Shown: positions 33,001 to 45,000 of the stretch, one piece after another
Position numbering within the stretch: the stretch's first letter is position 1
Layout of the letters: every line of letters begins with the position of its first letter
Assembly: GCA_963969365.1 (NCBI GenBank)
Contig: OZ017751.1
Location: 2,852,001-2,916,000, forward strand
From: Asterochloris sp. CNOR1
Taxonomy: Eukaryota; Chlorophyta; Trebouxiophyceae; Trebouxiales; Trebouxiaceae
Reading direction: 5' to 3'
Length of the DNA stretch: 64,000 bases
The notes under the pieces: model-generated
The model's database searches: none
Seen by the model: only the letters and a program-made list of their open reading frames with translations
What the model was told of the DNA's origin: nothing
Position numbers and translations under genes: made by a program

Positions 33001-36000
33001 TGTGCTCACTGAGACTCAGCAAGGATGTGGGCGGGGGCTCACCTGGGGAGCAGGCTGTCTGCCATCAAGCTCTACCTGATGTGCGCCAAACAAATGTCAG
33101 CAGCTGAGTCACTGCTTGTGTTTCCTGAAGCTTGTCAGTGGTGCTGCCTTCTTACAGCAGTGTCAAGTGTTCTGCTCTGAGCAGGCCAGCATCTGCAGTC
33201 AAGGGCAGGCACACATGTTGATCCAGGCTGCACCCCAGGGTCAGCACCAGTGCAGCTTAGTGCACAACTTCATGTGAGGCAGTCGGCATGCAAGACAGAG
33301 GCAGTTGCTGAGTGTTGGTGGTGTGACACCAGGTAGGGCTTGGCTCTTGAGTGCAGCCTGTTCGTTAGCATCAGCATCAACTGCCATTGCTGTCGGATGG
33401 CGACTGATATGTCGGTTACATGCTGCCGGATGCAATGCCTTTCCCCAAAGGTTGACTGCTTTGACTACACAAGTAAGGTTGCATCCAGACTTGTGACCTT
33501 CAAGCGTCAGTCTCTGGATGCATCCACCTGCTCTACACAAAGCAGCTGGATGCACGTTCTTGAACTGACTGCGTCGATTTCCAAAGAGTGTTCTCCTTGC
33601 TGGTGCAAAGCAGGCTCAAGCATCCTGCTCTGCACTGGCTATAGCTAGCGATAAAGGGCAGAAGTAGAGATCTGAGCTGGGCTAGCCATCAGAGCAACCC
33701 CCTGAGCATGGACAGATGGCATTGGGTGCTTGTCTGGATTGCAATGAGGATTTTCTGGCATGCTGTTGCGGGGTGTGTGCTGCTGGCCTGTCCTAGTGTC
33801 CCACAGCCTGTGGTAACCTCTGTTGTCAGTGTATCATTGTCTGTGTGATCATCTGGATAGACCACACAGACCCTGGCATAGACCTTCTTCATGACCATGT
33901 GGTCCTGTGCGCTGAGAGAGCTGGAGCGTTCTGGGGCGCCCTTGCTGGGGGCAGTCATCTATTCAAGAGCTGTGTCTGGTCTGCATGCCACCCGTCCAAG
34001 GGATACCATGCTTGCCCTTCACCCTTCTCCCCCACCTGCAATATTGAGTGTCACGCTCTTGGGTCGCGTGGCACACTGGCCCCAAGATTGTGACACACCT
34101 GTCACAGGTGAGAGAGAGGGCTGGGAGGCGCCCATTGTCGCCTTTGCATGTGACAGGAGCGATATTCAAGCGGCTGGCACATTCTCATCTGGCACGTTGC
34201 CTTCCTTGGCTGCTTTCTGTCCCCATGGGGGGTCTGGTGCCCTGTTGGACAGCTACAGCCTGCCCAACCTTGTACATTGCTGAGCTACCTAGGCATAAGT
34301 TTCCCAGCCTCAACACCTTTCTCTGCTATCTGCAGCCCTGCCAGACCTGGACGTTGTTGAGGGTGCCTCATAACAGGCGCGAGACATATGCTGGCTTTGC
34401 TGCAGGACCTGACCATGTCCATCTCGCTGGCCTGCCCACAGCAGACGCTGCTCAAGAAGCCCCAGACCAAACCCCTCGTCTGCTGTTGCGAATGCTATCC
34501 CTGCCTCCCCTGCTGCCTGTAGGCCTAGCCCATATTGGCTGGGCCGGTAGAAATTAGGTTCTAGAGTCTGGGGTGTAGCCTGTCATTGCAGGCACCTCAG
34601 GCATGATGCTGTCTTGCCAGACTTCCTGCTTACACTCTTCCAGCTGCTGCCTGCAGCCCTGCCCACTCTGGACATCGCTGAGGGCGCCCTGGACTCAATT
34701 TTCCGCCTGTACAAGCAGCTGCTGCCCAAGATGGGGGGCTACCTGACCCATGCTGGGGAGCTCAATCGCCCACGCCTGGAGCTGCTGCTGGCAGAACTGG
34801 CAGCCCTGGAGCAGCAGACGCTGGAGCAGCGGGCTCAGGTGAGACCTGGAGTCACATTCCTGATGATCAGCCGGGCCCCACACAGATGTGGCTAGGCAAT
34901 GGCTGCAGCCCAAAAGCCTGCAGTGTGCATGCTGGTTGCTGCTGTGGTGTGTGTACTTTGATGCAGACTGCATGTCGTCACGTAAGCTTGCTTGCAGTGA
35001 GGTAAGGCCACCCAGTACGTTCTGTAGAAGAGGGGCTGCCTGCCAGTCTGCAATCTCCCCACTTATTGTCTGGATCTGAGGGTCAATAGTTCGTCCTGTG
35101 AAGATTGGCTTGGGAGCTGCATCAGGAAACTGGAGCGGCTGCGTCCTGATCAAGATATGTAGAGATGCTTTCACAGGGTGACGGGACTCATTATGCAGCA
35201 CTGAGGACACTACAGATGAGCAGCTTTTGCCGTGTGAAACCTGCTCCATGGCTGTAGGCAGCTAAAGAGTTACTGCATCCCTGAAATGAGATGCTCACTT
35301 CAGAGGTTGTGCCCTTGCAGGATGCTGAGTATATGGAGAACAAGCGCAGCAAGCGCGGCGGTGAAGACCCTGCCTGGATGTCACAGCGTCAACAGAATGA
35401 GCTAGATGAGGCTGACAGGTTTCAGGTGAGGCCCAGTGCTGCTGTGGACTTGGAAGCCTGTAAAATGCCCTCAGAAGAAAAGCTGACTGCTGACAGCTGA
35501 ATTGCAAGCGGGCAACAGGTGGAGAGTGCGCCTACCTGTTGCAGTCTTGGCTGAATGAGCACCATTTCCACTCATCAGGGCGTCTCTGCTCTTGAATGAT
35601 CACCACCATCTGCAATCTTGTAAGCAAACTTGCAGCATTTGTGGTTCCACAGCTGTCTTTACAGCCTTGAAGCCTCCTTGCTGCACTTGCCTCAAATTGT
35701 TGCTCTGCAGGGTACAAAAAGTCATGGCCATCATAACTCCAAGAAGCCTTCTTCTGCATGAGCATCATGCTGAAGGTCTAGAGCTTGCTGGCAACATGTG
35801 AGGAGGCAGATGCTGCATCACTGCTCTCTGCGCACTGCACTGCATACCAGGTTGTGATCCACGACTCTGGAAAAGGAAACAAGCAGCCAACCTGATGCTG
35901 CACCTGGCAGATGCGTACAGACAATGCTGACTGTCTTCCTGCAGGCTGAGTTGGAGGCCCTCTCCCTGGAAGGCACTGTGGATGAACTGGCCCTGCTGGC

Positions 36001-39000
36001 TCGGCTGGAGGGGGATGATGAGGACCCCACCCAGGCAGTGAAGCCAACCATGATGGGCAAGGACATGCGCCAGCTCATCATGTCAGGACAGGGGCCCCAG
36101 GCGCTGCAGCTGTGGAAGGTGGGGCCATGTCAGACAGCTGTCAGGTTCTTGGGCAGCAGCTTGTCCTTCGGTGATAGGGACCGCCAATGTGGCAGATCAT
36201 GCTCACACAAAGGTGCCTTGGCTCATTACTGTGCTGCCTCCATGTGCAGGGGTGTGCAGGCTGTCCATGTGCTTTTTTGTGCTGGGGCGCTTAGGCATGC
36301 TAAGAGAGCAGGGCCACAAGGCGTCGCGCTGCTTGTGGGTATTTTGCTACCTACGAGAGAGAAGCCACAGAACAGGGCTTGTCTTTTAGGGACCTGCTGC
36401 AGGTCTGGAGCTGGCTGTAGCATTTGCATAATGCCTTGGCTGTCTCTGCTGGTCGTCTGCAGCCTTTAGAGATGAGTTTCAAGTGTTGCACCTTGTTGAC
36501 CACCACCTGATGACTGGTCACCCACTGCAGGCATACACAAAGCCCTGCAAGGTGCACATGCATCATTGCTCAAGGGTGGCCAACTACTGGTCAGCTTTCA
36601 GTGGTTGCCTACCACTGCCTGCCCCTTAGTTGCAGGCCTGCTACCCACGATACCGTGCTTAGCTTGAGGGTGGCTGCTGTCGCCCCAGCACTCAGTGGCT
36701 GCTCCCCCCAGGCTGCCCCGTACCTGCAGACCTAAGACTGACACTGCAAGTTGGGCATGCATCACTGCTTGAGGTTGGCTGACACTGCCCCAGCATCTGG
36801 TGGCTGCCCACCTCTGCCTGCAGGCCTGCAATAAATGGGCATGCATCCTGCTTGGGAGGGGCTGCGGCTGTTTCAGCAGCAGTGGTAATTACACAGAAAA
36901 AGGTGCTTCATCCTGCCTCCGTCTGCAGGACCGCTACTACAGGGAGAAGCTGGGAATGCACCGCCTGCAGCCAGAATCCAAGCGGGCTGTGGTGCAGTCC
37001 TACATTGAGGGGCTGCACTGGGTGCTGGAGTACTACTACAGGTAGGGCCAGCTGTGATACTGGGGAAAGAGTGTATCATTCTTTGCTGGCAAATCTTGCT
37101 GTCGAAGCTGACATGCTGACCCTGGCTTTACCTTGTCTCACCATGTTGGCAAGCCATGTGTAACAACACAATCTTCATCAACTGTATGACAGTTGTCAGG
37201 CTGGGCAACCACTTGCTCATGCCAGCAATGGCAGGCTATATTGCTGTATGGCAGGAGCAGTGTGCTTGTGTCATTCAGTGGTGTGGTCTGTCACTCAGCG
37301 CTGAAGCCAGCGGTTGCCGGTCCAAGAAGTGGTGTACCGAAATCCGCCCATTGACTCAACTGTGCGATACATGGTGCCAGGGGTTGAGGGTAGCTGAACA
37401 TTGGTGTGCAGGCTTAGTCATGCAGGTGCATGGCCTCAAGCCGTCCTGAAGTTGTTCTTGTGCTGTTTCATCCGTGCTATCAGGCCTCAGCAAGGACTCA
37501 ACACCCCTTGCAGCACTGTGCAATTCAGCATGGCGTACTCAAGGGGCAGGCAGGTGCAGCAGCCTGAGCATGCTAGTCTCAGGCGTGTAGCCACTCTGTT
37601 GGAGAACTCTGCCGTTTGCAGCCGTCTGCAACAAAGGGTTACACTGTCGTATGATGTTGCTGTGCAGGCTGCAAAGCAGTTGCAGGCTTTGCCGACTATG
37701 AATCCACGCATGGCTTTGTCCATGCGATACAGAATTATGCGGCTCTGCTGGGACAGAGTCAGCTACGGATCTCACCTGGCACTGTGCACAATGTGAGCAG
37801 GAGGTCTTTCACAGCAAACTGTCGATACCAACCTTGCAGCCATGTGGTCTGCAAATGGTTTGAGGCTTAGCAGTGCATGTTGTGGATTTGCTGCCTGGCC
37901 GTCATCACTGCAATGCAGATATGCTGCTTGGCCGGGAATCAGGCTGGCATCACGCTCACTCACTTTGCAGCCAGTGCAATATATGGTCAGGCAGTCATTT
38001 TGGGCAAAGATGGTGTAGGCTTTGCTGTGCATGTGGATGTGTCTCAGGCTGGCCCAACTGCTGCAGAAATCATGCTGCTACACCGTGTCTGAGCCACCCC
38101 TGGCAGCTGCATGCTGGCTCAACTGCATGGCCGTGCATATTGCTCTGTGATGGGGTTCTCTGGGGGCAGGGTGCTCCAGCAAATGATAAATATGATGGCA
38201 TTGCATGGCAGGAGCATTGGGATCCAAAGTCGGCTGTGGACTGCCTGTAGAAGCAAATGCTGTACAGAACCTGCTTGTTGTTTGGCACAACGAGCTTGGA
38301 CTGTCAGCATGCTTGACAGCCGTTGGAGTTATGTGCTGCAGCTGCAAGCCCTGCAAAGCATTAGAGGATATTCACACTCACCTGGGTGCTGTGGGAGGAA
38401 CGTCGCTGCAGTGGGGTTCTGCCTCAGCTCCTGTTTTAGTGCAAACGTCCATTCTGGTGGCTTTGGAGTCTGCTTGATGGGTCCTGTCTCTTGTTGTGCC
38501 GTCTAGACACACCACAGCATGTCACATGTAGGGTGACTGGCACATTCCTTGAAGGCGTGCGAGCCACATGCCTGAATCAAAATTGTGAGGCTGCGTAGGC
38601 ACCCAAAGTCTTGGCAAGGCAGCGCACCTAGCTAGGGCCACTGAGGCGGCGCATGCTCAGCAGAGGCATGTTCCAGCTGGAGCACTGCATGCATGTTTGG
38701 GCCAGCAATGCAGTTTGTGTCAGCCCTTGAGCTGGCCTCCAGCTGACTTCCCAAGCACTCTGGCACATGAGATGATGACAGGCAGATGTTCTGGCCAAGC
38801 TGGAGACTTCCTACAGCTGGTGTGCAACCTGATTCTTGGTTACACCAGTCTTGCAATCATGCTGTGCTTCTTCCTCATGCACCTGTTTTTGAAGTGCAGC
38901 GTATTTGCAAGACGAGTTCAACCAAAATATAGCAAACTGTGCATGGTGAATGTCAAACCTGCGTCTTTCAACTAGTCAGCAGCATCTGAAGGCTGCAAGC

Positions 39001-42000
39001 ACATAGTCAGGCAGAAAGGAGTCTTCAGCTTCCTCCTGCCAGACTATAAGGTTTCAGCTGTCAGGAGCTGGCTACATCAGTTGAGAGAAGCAGGTTTGAG
39101 AAACGCCGCCTCACCAAACATTTCTTTTCCTTGATGACATGAGGAAGGAGCGTGCACCTGTCTTCTATGCATGCTTACTTGGGCCGGCATTGCTGTACAT
39201 GTCAGTCATCAAGCTTGCCTCCAGCTGACTTCACAAGCAGTATGGTACATGAGATAGTGACAGGCAGAGGGTGGGAAGCTTCGGCTGTGCTGGGGGCTAA
39301 TCATTTCTGAAGCGCGTACAACCATCTATCTGCCTCATGCACATGTCTTTAGAGTGCAGGATGTCTGCAAGTCTAGTCTCACTTGCAGTGAACGCAAATT
39401 GTGCCTGGTGGCTCTCAGAGCTGCGTCTCTCAAACAGAGTGAGCAACAGCTGACAGCTTACAACCGCAATCTCACTGTCAGGCACAAAGCAGCTTCCAGC
39501 TGAGCAGGTTGGTGCCAGCTGCAAGCTGTCTCTGCTGAGTCTGTCATTGCAGTGCAGCATCATTGCTCTGAAGCAAAGGGATTGCGCTTCATCAGTGCGG
39601 GACGCGCAAGCACTACCAAAGCCGTCACGTGCATATTTTGGTGGGCGACAAATCTTTGTGACCCTCTCTGGTCAGCATCATCCCTCCTGATGAGAGAACA
39701 ATGTGACCATGAGAGAATCACCAATGTGTGTCATCTGCCCTGACGCTCATTATGTCTGGTATCAAGCCAGGTTCGCCCAGATTCTTGCTGGGCAATACAA
39801 TGTTGCTGAGAGACCATACACCCGACCATACCTTTACCATAGCCTGGTGCAAGACTAGTGCATTGCAGAGGTGCCTTTTCTGCTGTCACTCTTAGATTGG
39901 CTGGTGGCAAGTCCACCTGGCTGGCTGCCACATGTGGACCGTACCTTTGCACGGCTCCTGTTCGTCATTGCAACCCAGGCCTGCTGTGTTGAGAGCAGCT
40001 GTCTGCAAGTGTCACAGTGGCTGTGTGGCATGCCAGTCTGGCAGTCACTCTCTTAGCTCCCAGGATCTGCAAATGTCTTGCTGCTCTTGACCCTCTTTGA
40101 CCAAGAGTGACTGTCTGTTCATGATCAACACCCATAATGCTGGCTGCAGGGGTGTGGCATCCTGGACCTGGTTCTACCCCTACCATTATGCCCCCATGGC
40201 TTCTGACATGACTGACATCAGCAGCTTTGACATCAGGCAAGGCATGCCAGTCAGAGACGCTCTGCAGCTTCAATTGATGCACACGCTTGTGTATGTCTCA
40301 CTGCAAAGTGATTGCTTGCTTCTGCCTGTTGAAGGGAAGCTGACTGCTGCTTAGTCTGCTGCAGATTTGATTACGGCAGCCCCTTCCTTCCCTTTGAGCA
40401 GCTGCTTGCTGTGCTACCCAGCGCGTCGCACAAGCTCCTGCCGCAGCCCTTTGAGGTGAGGCTGGCCCCCACAAGTGATGTTCAGAGCATTGTATCACCT
40501 GCTATGACACATGGAGATCGGCTGGCTGCCTGCACGTGACTGCACCTGCTACAGATGCTTGACCTCATGGACCACTACTGATTGCTTGCTGACTGCACTC
40601 CTGCTCATTGCAGAGGCTGATGTGCGACCCTGCCTCACCCATAGTGGACTTCTACCCTAGGGACTTCCGGGTGGACCTGGAGGGCAAGCGCAACGACTGG
40701 GAGGGGGTGGTGCTGGTGCCGTTCATTGAGGAGCAGCGCCTGCTGACTGCCGCCCAGTCTGTGACGCCAGCCCAGCTGCACAAGGTCAGCTGGCGTGCCT
40801 CCTCAAGGGTCTGCTGGGGTTTGGGGGGCCTGCAGGTTGGGCAAATGGTCTGACAGTGTCACCCAAGCATGGTTGCCATGCGGCCCGTTCCAGGCATCAA
40901 GAACGAGCCGAGCACATCAGCAAGCAGCGCCTGCTGACCGAGCCCAGCTCGTGATGCCAACTCAGCTGAAACTGTGCTCCTCTTCCATGCATCCAAGGGC
41001 GGCACAGGTGCTGATCGCTGCCAGATATGGGCAGCTCAGCAGGCTGCCAGCTCAGCTAGTTCTCACCTCATGTGGGGTGCTTCACCACTCTGCTGACTCT
41101 GGTGACTGAACATCATCCAGCTTTGCTTTAGCCAGCCAGCCGGCCAGAGGGACATGGGACCAAGGCCCGGCTATGTATGGGGAGGGATAATGGGATTGAG
41201 TGCTTGCTGGCCGGGTGGCCCTGCATCGATCGTGTCTACACAGGGATACTTAGGCTCTATGCACACTCAGATGCAAAGACAATGTCTGGCATGGGAACAC
41301 ATGTTTGACAATTGGGATTTACACCTCTGATTGAAGCGAGATGTTGCCAGCCAGCTGTTGGAGCAGGATGCCACTGCCAATCTTCATCTGAGCTGACAGA
41401 GTCACCATTCGGCGTTGTTGCACGCCACTGGCAATCTGCCTTGACGTTCATGGAACATTGTCCAGATTTGGCAGACATCTCCTTGACTGCCCTGCTACAG
41501 CTTGGGAGGAAGGGTCTGCAGCTCCAGCCAAGCGCTGCAGCTGCATATTCTTTTCCTGCTGAACTGAAGTGAGTGCATGCCAATGCCAATGAGGATGCTC
41601 TACTTAATATCAAGGATGATTCATACTAGATGATTGGTGTATGTTGATTGAGGTGGGGGCGGTCATCCCAGCACACGGCACTCAAGGGAACCCATTGATT
41701 GCATGAGATTTGAATTTTTCTATGCTTGTCTGCACATCAGCTGCTGTGGTGACCTTTACCCTGCAGGATGAGGCCAAGCGCAACCTGCCAGGCCATGTCC
41801 TGACCTTCCTGCAAGACACCAGTGCCCCAGACCAGTCAGGGTACTGCGCTTCCACACTGCCCTCCCACTTTGCCAGCGTGACGCACTGCAACAGCCGGTG
41901 CATCAAGGCTCCGCCGCCGGGGCCCCTGCCGCTGGGGGAGAGGGGCTTCCTGCCTCAGGTGAGGCGCTAGGCAGAGCGTAGCGCGGACATATGCCCATGC

Positions 42001-45000
42001 TGTGCTTCTAAAGTTGGTGTCTGCCCTGTGCTGGGTACCTTCAAATCAATGCCATGTCAAGGTTGCAGTGTAAGTCTTATCTCACAGTGGATATGTAATA
42101 TCCTGTTCTAGCCTGTGCTGGTCACCCAAGCAGTGCTTGTGCTCCTGATGCCTGCTTCTTGACTCCCCTTGTAGCTCCTTTGCATGGGTACTGTGCTGCA
42201 GGTGGTGCCTGGCACACGCGTCGGGGCTGGAGGCCCGGCAGGCTTCCCTACCCTGAAGACCCTGGCCCTGGATTCTGCTGTCAGGATGGCGGGAGTGGAG
42301 GTGTTTGGGCAGCCCAGCAAGAAGGAGAGCCTCATCCTGCTGGTCAAGGTGAGGTTTTTAAGTGGTGTACTCAACCGTGTGAACCCAACAGCCTCCAGCG
42401 GCTGGCTGCGTGCTGCTGATCAGGTAGTGTGAGTTCCCACTGGCAAGTCTGGCGCTTGCTGCAGAAGCAGGGGTTTGTGCATTTTTGGTGGCCAGGCATG
42501 CAGAGAAAACCTCACACCACTGCACGGGCTATGCAATCCGCAAGAAGGACAAATGCAGATTTCCTTTGACACCCCGCACATGAGCTGTAGCCAAGCAAAG
42601 TCATACCCGGCTAGGGTGCTGGCTATGGGGTTGTCATGCCCTCTGCTCAGCGTACTAATGCCCGGCTTGCAGGACAAGCTGAGCCGCCACCTGGAGTCAG
42701 GCGAGATCACGGCCAAGGAGGTGGCTGCTGGCATCCTGGGGGAGCGCTGCTGGATCAAGTGGCCCTACCTGCAGGAGGCAGTGGTGGTGGCTGTGTCAGA
42801 TGGCAAGCAGACGGTGAGCCGCCAGATGCTGAGCTTGCGCGAAATTGACCAACCAACATCTGCTGCTGGGTGCTGCTGCGTTGGCAGTGCCAAAAAGGTT
42901 GCTGCTTCCCTGGATGGCAGGTGCAGGGTTGGGCGCTCTGTGCTTTAGATGAGCCACTTCTATAGTAAACTAGTGCACTTGTTATGCCTCAAGCCTGCAG
43001 AACATTGTTTGCCCAGTGACTGCTGCACTGGCCCCATAGGTTGACAAGGAGGGCGCCAAGGCCCACGACAAGGCGGCCATGGAGCAGTGGCATGGGGAGT
43101 CCTCCAACCTCAGCAGAGAGTTCGTGGTCAAGCATGTGAGTGGCAGTTGACTCTGCGTGAGAGGCTGCAGTACTGCCGGTGGGCCGCTGCACAATGTGCA
43201 GGCTGCAAGTGCCCATCCTCACAGACAGCATACCCATCTGCCGGCAGCGGGCCTCAGTTCTGCTCAGTTTGCTTGGCAGGTTACACAATCTGTTCCGCAG
43301 GGTCTGTGTCACGGTCAGTGTGCGCTGCTGCCGCATGTGCGCTGCTGTGAGGGGTGATGATGCAGTCTGTTGAGACAAAACCTGAGAGGGCTCGTCTCCT
43401 GCCTTATTGTATCAATGCGCAGCATATGTACTGTAGGGCCTGGGTGAGGCCCAGTCTGTGCGGCTTCTGCATGTGTGCCTTCCTTGGTGTCAGCCCTGCA
43501 CATCTGGTGTGCTGCAGGGTTTGGACGTGGGCCAGTGTGCGTTGCTGCTGCACGTGCGCCCTTGTGAGGGGCTGGTGCGCCAGGTGGACGGGTCCATCGA
43601 GAAGCGCTTCAGCCCCAAGCACCTGATGTACCCCATTCAGGTGAACGCAATGCTAAGGCACTTGAGCTTCCAGCGCAAGCCCCCATCCCTGCCAGTGTGG
43701 CTGCTAGTGGCTCAGATCTGGTGGCTCAGGCAACTTTGGCAGTGATGAGACCCATTCACTTCTTTCATGCCTTCTTCCCTACGTCATCAACGGTGCTGCC
43801 CATCATGCCCCGTAAGCTGCTTGTTCTACAAACTGGCAGCAGTTCCATTGCATCCTGGAGTGCTGCTCTGACAGTTTCATGTGTAGTCAGTTATATCTTT
43901 TGTGCCTTTTTCATGTGCTGCTGCGCTGATAGGCTGCATCTCAAGCGCAGAGCAACCCTAGGCACATGCATGTCTTCTGTGCAGGCCACCTTGAGGCGCA
44001 ACCCTGCGCCAGACCTTCGCCAGGATGCGACCGCCATGGCACAACTGCGTGGGGGGCTGAGCTTTGAGGAGGGGCAGCACGTCCTCTTCTTGGGGACTGC
44101 CCACTATGGCTGCTTGGCCAGGATACTGCCAGCACAGTATGCAGGCCTCAATCAGCAGGTGGGTGGCTGGTGTTGAGCAGGGTGCCCCCTGCAATACAGC
44201 AGGCAGGGCACACAGGTCTTCTTGCTTTCTGTTTGGCAAGGGAAGATGGGTGGCAAGGCAGTCAAAGCTGAAGGTCAAGGTAAGCTTGCTGCCCATTCAG
44301 AGACGGCTCTTCAGCCGCTTAGCCGAGACTGATGGTGGTTGGGGGTGGCACTGGTATGCCCATCACTGACATGGATGCAATAAGGAGGCCATCAAGAAGA
44401 GCACTGCCCTTTGTGCCGGTGTACTCAAGCTTGCTGGCTATGGCTACAATGCTCGCTCAAAACATGACAGCTGGGTTGAGCCATTGTGGACAGTGGCGGT
44501 CCTGACAAGTTGTGGCATGCAGCCTTTGCTCTTCAGTGACATCACTGGCAGCAACATGATACAACCCCGCTAGTTCAACCTATATCTATGCGCATGAATT
44601 GCAAGAGATGTACAGGCATGGTCCATACAGCCCTGCACAGCACACGCTTTGTATGCTGACTGCAGCTGCAGGTTACTTGGCAACATTCAGCTAGGTAGAG
44701 TCTTAGTCTGGGGGACAGAGCTTTCAGCAAGTATGTGTCTGGGTCTGGCCCCTGTGCAGGCCGTCTGTTTGAGCGATTACATGCACAGTGGCTGTCCCTG
44801 CTGTCTGCAGACACCTGGAGTGTGACTGTGGTGCTCGTGTGCATGACATCATACCCCAGTTTGCTCTTCAACCTTCTGGATTGAAGAGCAGATGTTTGCT
44901 CTTCGATCTCCTGGATGGTTGAGCACATGGGGGATGAGTGCCATGCACACAAGCACCACAACCACACCGGGTGTTGCACACAGCATGGCCATCCAGGCAG

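Larger units (their letters stand above)
29897..34656 (+). other. Large XRN1 intron (4.8 kb) built largely of local repeats
   Basis: Donor GTGAGG, acceptor CTGCAG; the exons on either side rejoin as [16 protein letters not shown]. It holds a five-copy tandem array (30785-31610), a three-copy short array (31620-31705), a long hairpin (32492-32590) with a third related copy at about 32624-32680, and a decayed copy of the next exon (34332-34376). I see no separate nested gene; open frames here are short and unlike the flanking exons. Confidence 0.7.
27055..41958 (+). other. XRN1: XRN1 catalytic region (CR1 and linker exons)
   Basis: Active-site acidic residues known from yeast and fly XRN1 are all visible: Asp in NLYLDMNG, Asp in FMAVDG, both Glu in GEGEH, both Asp in GLDADLIML and Asp in VGNDFLP. 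The 5'-phosphate pocket is present in [11 protein letters not shown] and SRRFRKA. The His of GIIHNC and the Trp of [13 protein letters not shown], which sandwich the first base in known structures, are also there. Downstream exons continue without a frame break through [20 protein letters not shown] and [12 protein letters not shown]. The enzyme should be active. Confidence 0.9.

Noticed and set aside
41312-41572. Coding-looking stretch ([18 protein letters not shown]...) between two XRN1 exons
   Set aside because: The flanking exons join directly in the family alignment (LHK-DEAKRN), so it is not a missing XRN1 exon. It has no ATG near its start and no partner exon was found.
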